Positions 34,815-41,841 of a stretch of DNA of 64,000 nucleotides are shown here, piece by piece. The DNA is from DASVWZ01 sp963715675 (lineage in GTDB: Bacteria; Acidobacteriota; Terriglobia; Terriglobales; Acidobacteriaceae): assembly GCA_963715675.1 (NCBI GenBank), contig OY970265.1, positions 1,054,001-1,118,000 on the forward strand, given 5' to 3'. Both the position numbers and the translations under genes were made by a program. Numbering within the stretch: position 1 is the stretch's first letter; each line of letters starts with the position of its first letter. The notes beneath the pieces are model-generated. The model saw nothing but the letters and a program-made list of their open reading frames with translations. It was not told the origin of the DNA and searched no databases.

Positions 34815-36173
34815 ATGGAGTCTCGATTGAAGAAGGGCAAAAGCGCGGTTATTGTTGGCGCCCAGTGGGGCGATGAAGGCAAGGGCAAAATCGTCGATGT
34901 GCTGTCGGAGAACTTCTCCGTCGTGGCACGATACGCCGGCGGCCACAATGCCGGCCACACGGTTATCATCAACGGCAAGAAGTTCATCCTGCAACTGGTC
35001 CCGTGCGGCGTGCTGCGGGCAGGATGCCGCAGCGTCATTGGCAATGGAGTAGTTCTCGATCCCATGGCCTTTCTCAAGGAAGTCGGAGCGCTGCGGGAGG
35101 CCGGGGTCAAGGTAGACGGCAACCTGTTTGTCAGCAATCGCGCACATGTGATTTTGCCCTATCACCGGATGATCGAACTGGCTTCCGAGAATGCGCCGGG
35201 GAGGGTGAAGATCGGCACTACTTCGCGCGGCATTGGTCCGGCTTATGAGGACAAAATGGGCCGGCGTGGGCTGCGAGTGACGGACCTGTTGGATCTGGAT
35301 CTTCTGAAGACGCATGTGGGGAATGCCTGCCGCGAAAAGAACATGATCGCCCATGCGCTGTTCAACTCCGAACCGCTCGATCCGGACAAAATGTACGACG
35401 AATATGCGGCGGCTTCTGCCAAGATTGCGCCTTTCGTCTGCGATACTGCCGCGCTGCTGAATCAGGCACTGGCCAATGGCCAATCGATCATCTTCGAAGG
35501 TGCGCAGGGGACGATGCTGGACATCGATCACGGGACCTATCCCTTTGTGACCTCCTCCAGCGCGACCTCTGGTGGCGCAGTCATTGGAACCGGCGTGGCG
35601 CCGACCGCGATCGATACGGTGATCGGTGTGACCAAGGCCTACTGCACCCGTGTGGGCGAAGGCCCGTTCCCGACGGAATCCCGGGATAAGTTGGGCGAAA
35701 TGCTGCGCGCCCGGGGGAACGAATTTGGCGCCGTCACGGGACGCCCGAGACGCTGCGGTTGGATCGACTTGCCACTACTCCGCTACTCAGGCATGATTAA
35801 CGGAATCTCCTGGCTGGTCGTCACCAAGTTGGATGTGCTGGACGAACTGGAAGAGATTCCGGTTTGCGTGGGGTATAAAATCGACGGCAAGAAAACCGAC
35901 GAGATCCCCGCCCAGGACAGCGGCTACCGGAAGATCGAATGCGTGTACCAGAGGATGAGCGGTTGGCGGACCTCGACGCAAGGGATCACGAAGCTGGAGA
36001 AACTTCCCCAGGCGGCCCGGAAATATTTGGACTTCGTCGAGCGGGAGAGTGGAGCACGGATTGGGATGGTCTCCACCGGTCCAGACCGCGAGCAGACGAT
36101 GATGGTGGGGGAGTTCGCTGATAAGTTAGAGGATCTGACAGGATCGAAAACCGGGGCGCGGGCCAAAGACTAG
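34815..36173 (+). CDS. purA: Adenylosuccinate synthetase
   Basis: The 452-residue product opens with the GTPase-like loop VGAQWGDEGKGKIVD and contains GGHNAGHT, TTSRGIGPAYEDK, FEGAQGTMLDIDHGTYPFVTSSS and a GWIDLPLLRYS stretch, all diagnostic of PurA. It makes adenylosuccinate from IMP, aspartate and GTP. The preceding ~210-base gap shared with divergent mutM is AT-richer and probably holds both promoters, but no box is clear enough to call. Confidence 0.95.
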   Translation: MESRLKKGKSAVIVGAQWGDEGKGKIVDVLSENFSVVARYAGGHNAGHTVIINGKKFILQLVPCGVLRAGCRSVIGNGVVLDPMAFLKEVGALREAGVKVDGNLFVSNRAHVILPYHRMIELASENAPGRVKIGTTSRGIGPAYEDKMGRRGLRVTDLLDLDLLKTHVGNACREKNMIAHALFNSEPLDPDKMYDEYAAASAKIAPFVCDTAALLNQALANGQSIIFEGAQGTMLDIDHGTYPFVTSSSATSGGAVIGTGVAPTAIDTVIGVTKAYCTRVGEGPFPTESRDKLGEMLRARGNEFGAVTGRPRRCGWIDLPLLRYSGMINGISWLVVTKLDVLDELEEIPVCVGYKIDGKKTDEIPAQDSGYRKIECVYQRMSGWRTSTQGITKLEKLPQAARKYLDFVERESGARIGMVSTGPDREQTMMVGEFADKLEDLTGSKTGARAKD

Positions 36174-36187
36174 GAACGGAGCGAGCG

Positions 36188-36475
36188 ATGGTCGTTCTGG
36201 CGGTAACGTGGATGGCGAAAGCAGGACGTGAAGCAGAAGTGGAAACCCTGTTTTCCAAGCTGACCGAGGAAAGCCGCAAGGAACCGGGGTGCCTGATGTA
36301 CCAGGTCCATCGGCACAAGACCGAGGCGCGCCGTTTTTTTGTTTATGAGCAGTACAAGGACGACGCGGCTTTGGAAGCACACCGCGCCGCGCCCCATTTT
36401 CTGCAGTACGCGAAGAAAGAATTGCCCAAGCTGGGCGACCGCATCGACGGGCACCTGTTCGTGCCGCTGGGGTGA
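36188..36475 (+). CDS. Antibiotic biosynthesis monooxygenase (ABM) domain protein
   Basis: A 95-residue single-domain protein with the ferredoxin-like ABM pattern: VLAVTWMAKAGREAEVETLF, EPGCLMYQVHR, RRFFVYEQYKDDAALEAH and APHFLQY. Members are small dimeric quinol or haem-linked monooxygenases, such as YgiN-type proteins. It starts 14 bases after purA and probably shares its transcript. The precise substrate is unknown. Confidence 0.85.
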   Translation: MVVLAVTWMAKAGREAEVETLFSKLTEESRKEPGCLMYQVHRHKTEARRFFVYEQYKDDAALEAHRAAPHFLQYAKKELPKLGDRIDGHLFVPLG

Positions 36476-36597
36476 GAAGTGTGGCGGGGGTTCTGGTCGT
36501 CGGTCCAGACTCGCGGATAGACACATGGATTTCAAGGCGTGAGCGAGGTGTCGCAAAACTTGCCGTCTTGCGCGACAAGGCGGGGAGACACAGGGTG

Positions 36598-36924
36598 TTA
36601 CTGCAACGGAATTTCCACCTCGGAATAACTGCCGGGTGTTGCGGCGTTCACGGCGGCCGCTATCTTCCGGACATGGCGTTGCACGATACGCCATTGCGAA
36701 TTTCCAAGAACTACAACCGCGATTGCGCGGCCCTTCAAATTCTGCTGCGCCGCCATATTCTTGTCGGTCGTCAAGAGCACTTCAAATCCCGCTTCCTCGG
36801 CGGCTTTCAGAAGTTCCCCGTTAGCCAGTTCATCCCAGTCGGCATCCTTGGCTTTGGTGATGGTGTGGCCTTCAAGAAACGGGATAAGCGGTGCGGGCGT
36901 GCCGTGATCAAAGAGAATGCGCAT
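36598..36924 (-). CDS. DUF5615 PIN-like putative toxin
   Basis: Start placed at 36924 (MRILFDHGTPAPLIPFL), which opens like PIN-related DUF5615 proteins. Acidic positions expected in such folds are in ILFDHG, KAKDADWDELANGELLKAA and LLTTDKN. The 108-residue length is typical. It overlaps by 17 bases the end of the upstream DUF433 gene, the usual antitoxin-toxin order for this pair. It is probably an RNase-type toxin; activity is inferred from family and context only. Confidence 0.75.
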   Translation of the reverse strand: MRILFDHGTPAPLIPFLEGHTITKAKDADWDELANGELLKAAEEAGFEVLLTTDKNMAAQQNLKGRAIAVVVLGNSQWRIVQRHVRKIAAAVNAATPGSYSEVEIPLQ

Positions 36925-37174
36925 CGACGGAGGCCGGCGAATGGGCAGGGGACGGCGGGGCATCAAGACTGCGGGCCGCAAAGTCGAGCACGGCTACAAT
37001 CTGTTCCCGCGTCACGTCAAACCACTCCATGATTTCCTCGATACTTGCGCCGGATTCAAGGTTCTCGAAAACGGTGGAAACCGGCATACGGGTGTTCTTG
37101 AATACCCACGCGCCACTGCGCTTTCCGGGGACGCTTTCCACGGCGGGACATTGCGACCAATCGAGAGTTGGCAT
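36908..37174 (-). CDS. DUF433 putative antitoxin
   Basis: Start placed at 37174 behind a strong GAGGAGGG ribosome site; the frame extends upstream into structured non-coding DNA. The 88-residue product has the DUF433 pattern RMPVSTVFENLESGASIEEI followed by EWFDVTREQIVAVLDFAA, a VapB-like helix-turn-helix fold. It overlaps the DUF5615 gene and is probably the DNA-binding antitoxin that represses their shared promoter. Confidence 0.75.
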   Translation of the reverse strand: MPTLDWSQCPAVESVPGKRSGAWVFKNTRMPVSTVFENLESGASIEEIMEWFDVTREQIVAVLDFAARSLDAPPSPAHSPASVDAHSL

Positions 37175-37552
37175 GTTCCTACCCTCCTCACAGCGTAGCT
37201 TATTGCGCAGTTTTTTGCCACACTCAGTTCGGCGGTGCTTGTTCGGTGGCGATTGCCACGCGCTGGGATGACGGCGGCGTTCTGGCTTCTTGGGACGTTG
37301 CACAAAGGGCCCTTTCCGCAACGTGGAAAACGCGGGGCAGGGAAGCGCCGGGAAGCGCCGGAAATCCTCCGCAGAGGATCATCCCCCCGGCGCTGGCGGC
37401 GGTCCGCCGAATGCGCTCTGCAACGCTGTCAATGAGCGTAATCGAGATGTTACGCCAACTGTGAACCTTAGGTGTTATGCCGCACCGAGCACGGAGGAGC
37501 TTGTCTTGTATCAGGGTACGGCTTCGGCTCGTGACGATCCGTCAGATTGTTT
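37175..37552. other. Non-coding gap with structured palindromic repeats
   Basis: No convincing gene. At 37295-37324 a 30-bp near-perfect palindrome has ACGTTGC / GCAACGT arms around AAAGGGCCCTTT. At 37341-37360 the 10-mer GGAAGCGCCG is directly repeated. At 37354-37394 a stem-loop pairs AGCGCCGG with CCGGCGCT around an inner ATCCTC / GAGGAT hairpin with a CGCA loop. The region lies upstream of the DUF433 gene and downstream of the 232-residue orphan. Confidence 0.6.
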
Positions 37553-38251
37553 TCAGTGGGCCGCGCTCGGGGCGGTGGCGATGAGCGCCGACTCCGCCAT
37601 TGCTGTCCTGATACGTTTAACTTCTGCGCTATGTTCGAAGCTAATCGCGATTTGGAGAATTGACAGGCCATAGAGCAACGGCGCGACAGCGGATTGTAAA
37701 AGGAGACCGTACACAAGCAGGAAGTCGCTCGACCCCTCCATGGCGTAAACCATTTCAAAATGCTCGCGGCGCGACGAAATAACCCGCTCCGGGGCACCGG
37801 CATCGTTTGTAAGAAACAGGGCGGTGTCATAGGTCAGCGCGCTGTCGCTGTTACCCTGGTCGGCGTAGCGGCTGAGGAAAACATCAATTGGCGTGGCGTC
37901 ATTGCCTACTATTGCCTCTCGAAGGTCGGTGAGGTACCGCTCCTGATCAGGCTCCTCAATAAACCCTCCAGAGCGAAGGTAACCGGCAATCGCGCCGTAT
38001 TGGAAGGCCCGTGCAGCGTGGTCCCCAAAGCCTGAGAGTTCGTGCCGCGAAATACGAAGCTTCCTGCCGTCGCGATCTCCCAAAGACGCTAAAAACCAGA
38101 TCTCGCCTGAGTCTCGGAGGACTGGGACGACGTTAGCTCCGTCGCACCTACCTATACAGACATCGAACCATTTTCGCCGTATGGTGAGGAGCCCGCTGAC
38201 GACCAGCGAAATCCTAGGTGCAGGCAGCGGTCGCTCCGAGGCCATATTCAT
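37553..38251 (-). CDS. Orphan protein of unknown function with C-terminal hydrophobic segment
   Basis: The 232-residue product has a GGAG ribosome site just before the ATG (with AAGGAG further up). No known motif was recognised. It has a mixed alpha/beta composition with a charged middle (DQERYLTDLREAI) and one hydrophobic stretch near residues 180-205 (LLVYGLLLQSAVAPLLYGL) that could be a membrane segment. It starts about 65 bases from the left inverted repeat of the IS element, so its upstream region may have been altered by the insertion. It is probably an accessory gene. Confidence 0.6.
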   Translation of the reverse strand: MNMASERPLPAPRISLVVSGLLTIRRKWFDVCIGRCDGANVVPVLRDSGEIWFLASLGDRDGRKLRISRHELSGFGDHAARAFQYGAIAGYLRSGGFIEEPDQERYLTDLREAIVGNDATPIDVFLSRYADQGNSDSALTYDTALFLTNDAGAPERVISSRREHFEMVYAMEGSSDFLLVYGLLLQSAVAPLLYGLSILQIAISFEHSAEVKRIRTAMAESALIATAPSAAH

Positions 38252-38316
38252 TTACTCCGGAATCTCCTTTTTGACCGCAACAACGGTAGCCATTGTACCT
38301 GTCGAGTTCAGATGGG

Positions 38317-38331
38317 ATGAGAAGGCCGGTC
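38317..38331 (+). repeat. IS left subterminal inverted repeat
   Basis: ATGAGAAGGCCGGTC, the exact reverse complement of the sequence at 39920-39934. Confidence 0.75.
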
Positions 38332-38400
38332 TCCGGCGGGATGCGATACGCTCCCAAGTTATCGACGCGCTCGAAGCGCAAGAGATAAAGGAGACCGGCA

Positions 38401-39504
38401 ATGAAGAAGATTAGCACTGTAGGGGCAAGGCAGACGAGGAATTTTCGAGAGCAGAAGCTGACCATCGGGCTGGACCTGGGCGATCGGTCGAGCTGGTATT
38501 GCGTGTTGGGTGAAGCAGGAGAAGTGCTGCTGGAACAAAAGCTGAGCACGACTCCAAAAGCGATGAAGGAAGGGTTCGGGGCCATGCCGCGGAGTCGGAT
38601 CGCGCTGGAGACCGGGATGCACTCGCCGTGGGTAAGTCGACTGCTCAGCGAGTTGGGGCACGAGGTGATCGTAGCGCATGCCCGGAATGTGCGGCTGATC
38701 GGAGAGAGTCGCAAGAAAGACGATCGGATGGATGCGCAGACCCTGGCTCGACTGGCCCGGATCGATCCCCAGTTGCTGAGTCCGGTGAAACATCGCAGCG
38801 CCAAAGCGCAGGCGGACTTGACGGTGATCCGGGCCCGAGCGGGTCTGGTGCGAGCCCGGACGGCGTTGGTGAACACGGTACGCGGGTTGGCCAAGAGTTA
38901 CGGAGAACGGCTGCGCGGATGCAACGCGCGCAATATGAACCCGGAGAAAGCCGAAGGCTTGAGCCCAGAACTGCAGACCGCGCTGCAGCCGTTGCTGGCA
39001 GCCATCGAATCGCTGAGTGAACGCATCTGCGAGTACAACCAGCAGATTGAGCAGTTGGCGGAGAGTCGCTATCCGCAAGTGGCATTGCTGAAGCAGGTGA
39101 AGGGAGTCGGCACGCTGATCGCGCTGACCTTCCTGCTGACCCTGGAAGACGCGCAACGTTTCCGCAAGAGTCGCGACGTGGGCTGCTACCTTGGGCTGCA
39201 GCCGGGGCGCAGGAACTCCGGGCAGAGCGAACCGCAGATGCACATCAGCAAGGAAGGGGATCCCTATCTCCGAACCCTGTTGGTGCAGGGAGCGCAACAT
39301 ATCCTGGGACCGTTTGGTCCGGACTGTGATCTGCGGCGCTGGGGGTTGAAGCTGGCCGAGCGTGGGGGACGGAACGGGAAGAAACGGGCGATCATTGCCA
39401 CGGCGCGAAAGCTGGCAGTGTTGCTGCATCACCTGTGGGTCAGTGGAGAAGTGTACGAACCGTTGCACAATAGCCATCAGGTACCAGTATCTGCAGCGGC
39501 GTAG
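38401..39504 (+). CDS. IS110-family DEDD transposase
   Basis: An AAAGGAGA ribosome site precedes the ATG. The 367-residue product has the RuvC-like N-terminal domain (TIGLDLGDRSSWY with the first Asp, ALETGMHSPW with the Glu, RKKDDRMDAQTLARL with the next Asps). The C-terminal Transposase_20 domain has KQVKGVGTLIALTFLLTLED, VGCYLGLQPGRRNSG and the serine-type catalytic region near SKEGDPYLRTLLVQGA. The reading frame is intact, so the element may be active. The family inserts DNA through an RNA-guided recombinase mechanism. Confidence 0.92.
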   Translation: MKKISTVGARQTRNFREQKLTIGLDLGDRSSWYCVLGEAGEVLLEQKLSTTPKAMKEGFGAMPRSRIALETGMHSPWVSRLLSELGHEVIVAHARNVRLIGESRKKDDRMDAQTLARLARIDPQLLSPVKHRSAKAQADLTVIRARAGLVRARTALVNTVRGLAKSYGERLRGCNARNMNPEKAEGLSPELQTALQPLLAAIESLSERICEYNQQIEQLAESRYPQVALLKQVKGVGTLIALTFLLTLEDAQRFRKSRDVGCYLGLQPGRRNSGQSEPQMHISKEGDPYLRTLLVQGAQHILGPFGPDCDLRRWGLKLAERGGRNGKKRAIIATARKLAVLLHHLWVSGEVYEPLHNSHQVPVSAAA

Positions 39505-39919
39505 TGTAGACAGAGGGAAGGAGTGCGAAAGGGAAACTTCAAGTCCCCGCGCCGAGTTTCGGTGACTGCGTTAATCGCCTGGCCCGACTCCATCATCGAG
39601 ATGGAACGAGAGGTCGAAAATCAGGTGGCAGCACCGGCTGAAACGAGAACACCCAACTGGCACCGAGCGACGAAACGCTCACGAGAGTGCGGATGGAAGG
39701 GTGGCGGCAGTAGTGGCGGACGGGTCTTGGAGTCAACCTCGACTAGGCAGCGGAGTAAGGGTTTCTTTCTTCCCGGCGGGATGATCGCCGAGCGGTCCTC
39801 GCCGTCAAGGGTTCGCTGACGCCGCAAAGAACGCGCCCTTGACCGCTCCGGGCCGCTCGGCACACCGCTCCGCCATGAAGAAAGAAAGGAGAAAAACAAC
39901 CAAGATTCCACTTGACACT
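39505..39919 (+). ncRNA. Candidate seeker/bridge RNA region of the IS
   Basis: The ~415-base stretch between transposase and right repeat has no gene but contains a long nested hairpin at 39762-39887. TTTCTTTCTTC (39762-39772) pairs with GAAGAAAGAAA (39877-39887), GGCGG (39775-39779) with CCGCC (39870-39874), GCCGAGCGGTCC (39787-39798) with GGGCCGCTCGGC (39850-39861, one G-T), and GTCAAGGG (39804-39811) with CCCTTGAC (39836-39843), leaving a 24-base apical loop. In IS1111-type elements the guide RNA is encoded in this position. RNA function is inferred, not shown. Confidence 0.6.
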
Positions 39920-39934
39920 GACCGGCCTTCTCAT
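39920..39934 (-). repeat. IS right subterminal inverted repeat
   Basis: GACCGGCCTTCTCAT, the exact reverse complement of the left repeat at 38317-38331. Confidence 0.75.
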
Positions 39935-39936
39935 GG

Positions 39937-39961
39937 AAGGCGATTACACCTAATCCGCCTT
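39937..39961. repeat. Hairpin immediately outside the IS right repeat
   Basis: AAGGCGATTA pairs with TAATCCGCCTT (one bulged C) around a CACC loop, starting two bases after the right repeat. It may be part of the IS end or the palindromic target the element chose. From 39962 to 40056 nothing recognisable is seen. Confidence 0.45.
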
Positions 39962-40056
39962 CAGAGGATCTTCGGTGCGGGAGGTTCTAATGATCTCGAT
40001 CCCACAGCGGACGACGGGCGCCAGCGCATATGGCTGCCGATCGCGCGACGATCTTG

Positions 40057-40242
40057 CTACTTGTCCACCATCAACACGCCGCCCGAGGCGTAACTTTCTT
40101 TCGGCACTTCCACGAATGTTACCACGATGGCTTCGCGGCGGGCTCCGGCTTCCTCGACCATGACGTCGGTGATGCGCTGCGCCAGTTTGCGCTTCTGATC
40201 AGCGGTGCGGCCGGTCAACATGGTGACTTGCACGAGAGGCAT
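40057..40242 (-). CDS. 4-oxalocrotonate tautomerase-family protein
   Basis: Start placed at 40242 so that the product begins MPLVQVTMLTGRTADQKRKL; Pro after Met is the catalytic base of this superfamily and AGGAG lies 9 bases upstream. The 61-residue length is exactly that of small tautomerases. The motif RREAIVVTFVEVPKESYASGG completes the fold. It acts as a hexamer or similar on enol-keto substrates; the specific one is unknown. It is followed on the same strand by no further gene before the IS. Confidence 0.88.
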   Translation of the reverse strand: MPLVQVTMLTGRTADQKRKLAQRITDVMVEEAGARREAIVVTFVEVPKESYASGGVLMVDK

Positions 40243-40332
40243 GAGGACAGCTCCTGGCTTGGATTTTGGGCTTCGAGGCTCAGGGGAATCCGCGAACCGC
40301 CTGTTCCAATCGCGGACACCCGCGGCCAACTT

Positions 40333-40758
40333 TCAGTCTGCCAACTCGTATCCCGCAAAGAAGTAGCTCAGCTCGAAGCGGGCAGTGTCGTCGGCGTCGG
40401 AACCGTGGATCGCGTTGCGCTCGATGTTGGTGGCCCACTTCTTGCGGATCGTCCCTTCCTCGGCGTTTGCAGGATTGGTTGCACCCATCAGCTTGCGCAG
40501 ATCGGCAATGGCGTTCTCCTTTTCCAGCGCAAGCACTACGATGGGTCCGCTGGACATGAAGTCGGTCAGCGAATTGAAAAATGGCCTGCCCGCATGGACG
40601 GCATAAAACTGCTCGGCCTGGTGTTTGGAGATTTGCAGCATCTTCATGGCGAGGATGCGAAATCCGGTTTTCTCAAACTGCTCGATGATGTCGCCGACCC
40701 CGTTCTTCTTGACGGCATCCGGTTTGACGATGGTGAAAGTACGCTCCAGAGTTTTCAT
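40333..40758 (-). CDS. ndk: Nucleoside diphosphate kinase
   Basis: The 141-residue product starts LERTFTIVKPDAVKKNGVGD and contains MGATNPANAEEGTIR and NAIHGSDADDTARFE, with His in NAIHGSD as the phosphorylated residue. It equilibrates NTP and NDP pools. It lies upstream of the tautomerase gene and downstream of sucD on the same strand, with an intergenic stretch of about 100 bases to sucD. Confidence 0.95.
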   Translation of the reverse strand: MKTLERTFTIVKPDAVKKNGVGDIIEQFEKTGFRILAMKMLQISKHQAEQFYAVHAGRPFFNSLTDFMSSGPIVVLALEKENAIADLRKLMGATNPANAEEGTIRKKWATNIERNAIHGSDADDTARFELSYFFAGYELAD

Positions 40759-40862
40759 GAATCAGTCGTTTGTCCTTGGTGGTTGATTGTCAGTCGTTTG
40801 CCGCTGGCCCGTGGTCAGCTCGTGTGCAACTGCTCCATACTGGGCACATGGTACCCGGTTCT
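40759..40862. repeat. GTCGTT-word intergenic repeat upstream of ndk
   Basis: Contains CAGTCGTTTGTCCTTGG and CAGTCGTTTGCCGCTGG, two degenerate direct copies of the same word seen at 30217-30351 and 32344-32510. No clear opposite arm is present here, so it may be a shortened copy. Confidence 0.45.
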
Positions 40863-41741
40863 CTAAACTTTCACTCCCATCGCCGCTACCACGGTGTCTC
40901 CAATATCGGCCGGGGACTTTGCTACGCGAATGCCTGCGGCTTCCAAGGCTTTGATTTTCTCCGCAGCCGTTCCTTTGCCGCCGGAAATAATTGCTCCCGC
41001 ATGACCCATGCGCCGTCCCGGAGGCGCCGTCTGGCCCGCGATGAAGCCGACGACCGGCTTCTTCATGCGAGCTTTGACATATTCGGCAGCGGTTTCTTCC
41101 GCATTGCCGCCGATTTCGCCGATCATTACCACGGCCTCAGTCTGAGGGTCCTTGTTGAACAGTTCCAGCGCATCGATGAAATTGGTGCCGATGATGGGAT
41201 CGCCGCCGATTCCAATCGCCGTCGACTGGCCGATTCCACGAGTCGTGAGCTGGTAAACCGCCTCATAGGTCAGCGTGCCGGAGCGGGAAACGATGCCAAT
41301 TGGTCCTTCGCGATGAATGTGTCCTGGCATGATGCCGATCTTGCACTTGCCCGGTGAGATGATGCCCGGGCAGTTCGGCCCGATCAGCCGCGAACGGCGG
41401 GTCTGCAGGAACTCCCATGCACGCACCATGTCGAGCGTGGGAACCCCTTCGGTGATGCAAACGATCAGCTCGATTTCGGCGTCGGCGGCTTCCATGATGG
41501 CGTCGGCCGCAAACGGCGGCGGCACAAAAATCACCGAAGCGTCAGCGCCGGTTTTGTCGACCGCTTCCTGGACGCTGTTGAAAATGGGCCAACCTTCGTG
41601 CGTCGTACCGCCTTTGCCGGGCGTGACCCCGCCCACGATCTTGGTCCCATACTCCGCACAGGTTTTGGCGTGAAACGTGCCTTCCTTGCCGGTCAGCCCC
41701 TGCACAATCACTCGAGTAGATTTATCAATAAGAACGCTCAT
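40863..41741 (-). CDS. sucD: Succinyl-CoA synthetase alpha subunit
   Basis: The 292-residue product has SVLIDKSTRVIVQGLTGKEG at the N-terminus (CoA-binding Rossmann fold), GPNCPGIISPGKCKIGIMPG, and the phosphorylated His in GRRMGHAGAIISGG. It works with SucC in the TCA cycle, converting succinyl-CoA to succinate with ATP or GTP formation. It lies downstream of sucC on the same strand, with about 100 bases between. Confidence 0.95.
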   Translation of the reverse strand: MSVLIDKSTRVIVQGLTGKEGTFHAKTCAEYGTKIVGGVTPGKGGTTHEGWPIFNSVQEAVDKTGADASVIFVPPPFAADAIMEAADAEIELIVCITEGVPTLDMVRAWEFLQTRRSRLIGPNCPGIISPGKCKIGIMPGHIHREGPIGIVSRSGTLTYEAVYQLTTRGIGQSTAIGIGGDPIIGTNFIDALELFNKDPQTEAVVMIGEIGGNAEETAAEYVKARMKKPVVGFIAGQTAPPGRRMGHAGAIISGGKGTAAEKIKALEAAGIRVAKSPADIGDTVVAAMGVKV

Positions 41742-41770
41742 AAATTTGGTCCCATTACCTTTTCTGTACA

Positions 41771-41837
41771 GACGTAGCTGGCTACTTCCGGCCGCGTCTC
41801 CGCTAGAGCGAGACGTAACAAGCTACTTCTCTACGTC
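41771..41837. repeat. Nested GACGTAG/CTACGTC hairpin between sucC and sucD
   Basis: GACGTAG (41771-41777) and CTACGTC (41831-41837) enclose CGTCTC (41795-41800) and GAGACG (41810-41815), forming a two-level hairpin in the sucC-sucD gap. A hairpin with the same core word occurs at 62602-62622. Confidence 0.55.
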
Positions 41838-41841
41838 GAAC

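Larger units (their letters stand above)
38317..39934 (+). mobile_element. IS110-family (IS1111-type) insertion sequence
   Basis: The exact 15-mer ATGAGAAGGCCGGTC at 38317-38331 recurs as its reverse complement at 39920-39934, giving perfect inverted repeats around a DEDD transposase gene. IS1111-type members of the IS110 family have short subterminal inverted repeats and a non-coding guide-RNA region downstream of the transposase, both seen here. The true ends are expected a few bases outside the repeats. No target-site duplication is evident, as usual for the family. Confidence 0.8.

Noticed and set aside
37440..37490. attC-like words (GTTACGCCAAC, TTAGGTGTTATGCC) next to an orphan gene, suggesting an integron cassette
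   Set aside because: Core sites do not match RYYYAAC/GTTRRRY in proper order, and no integrase or second site is present.
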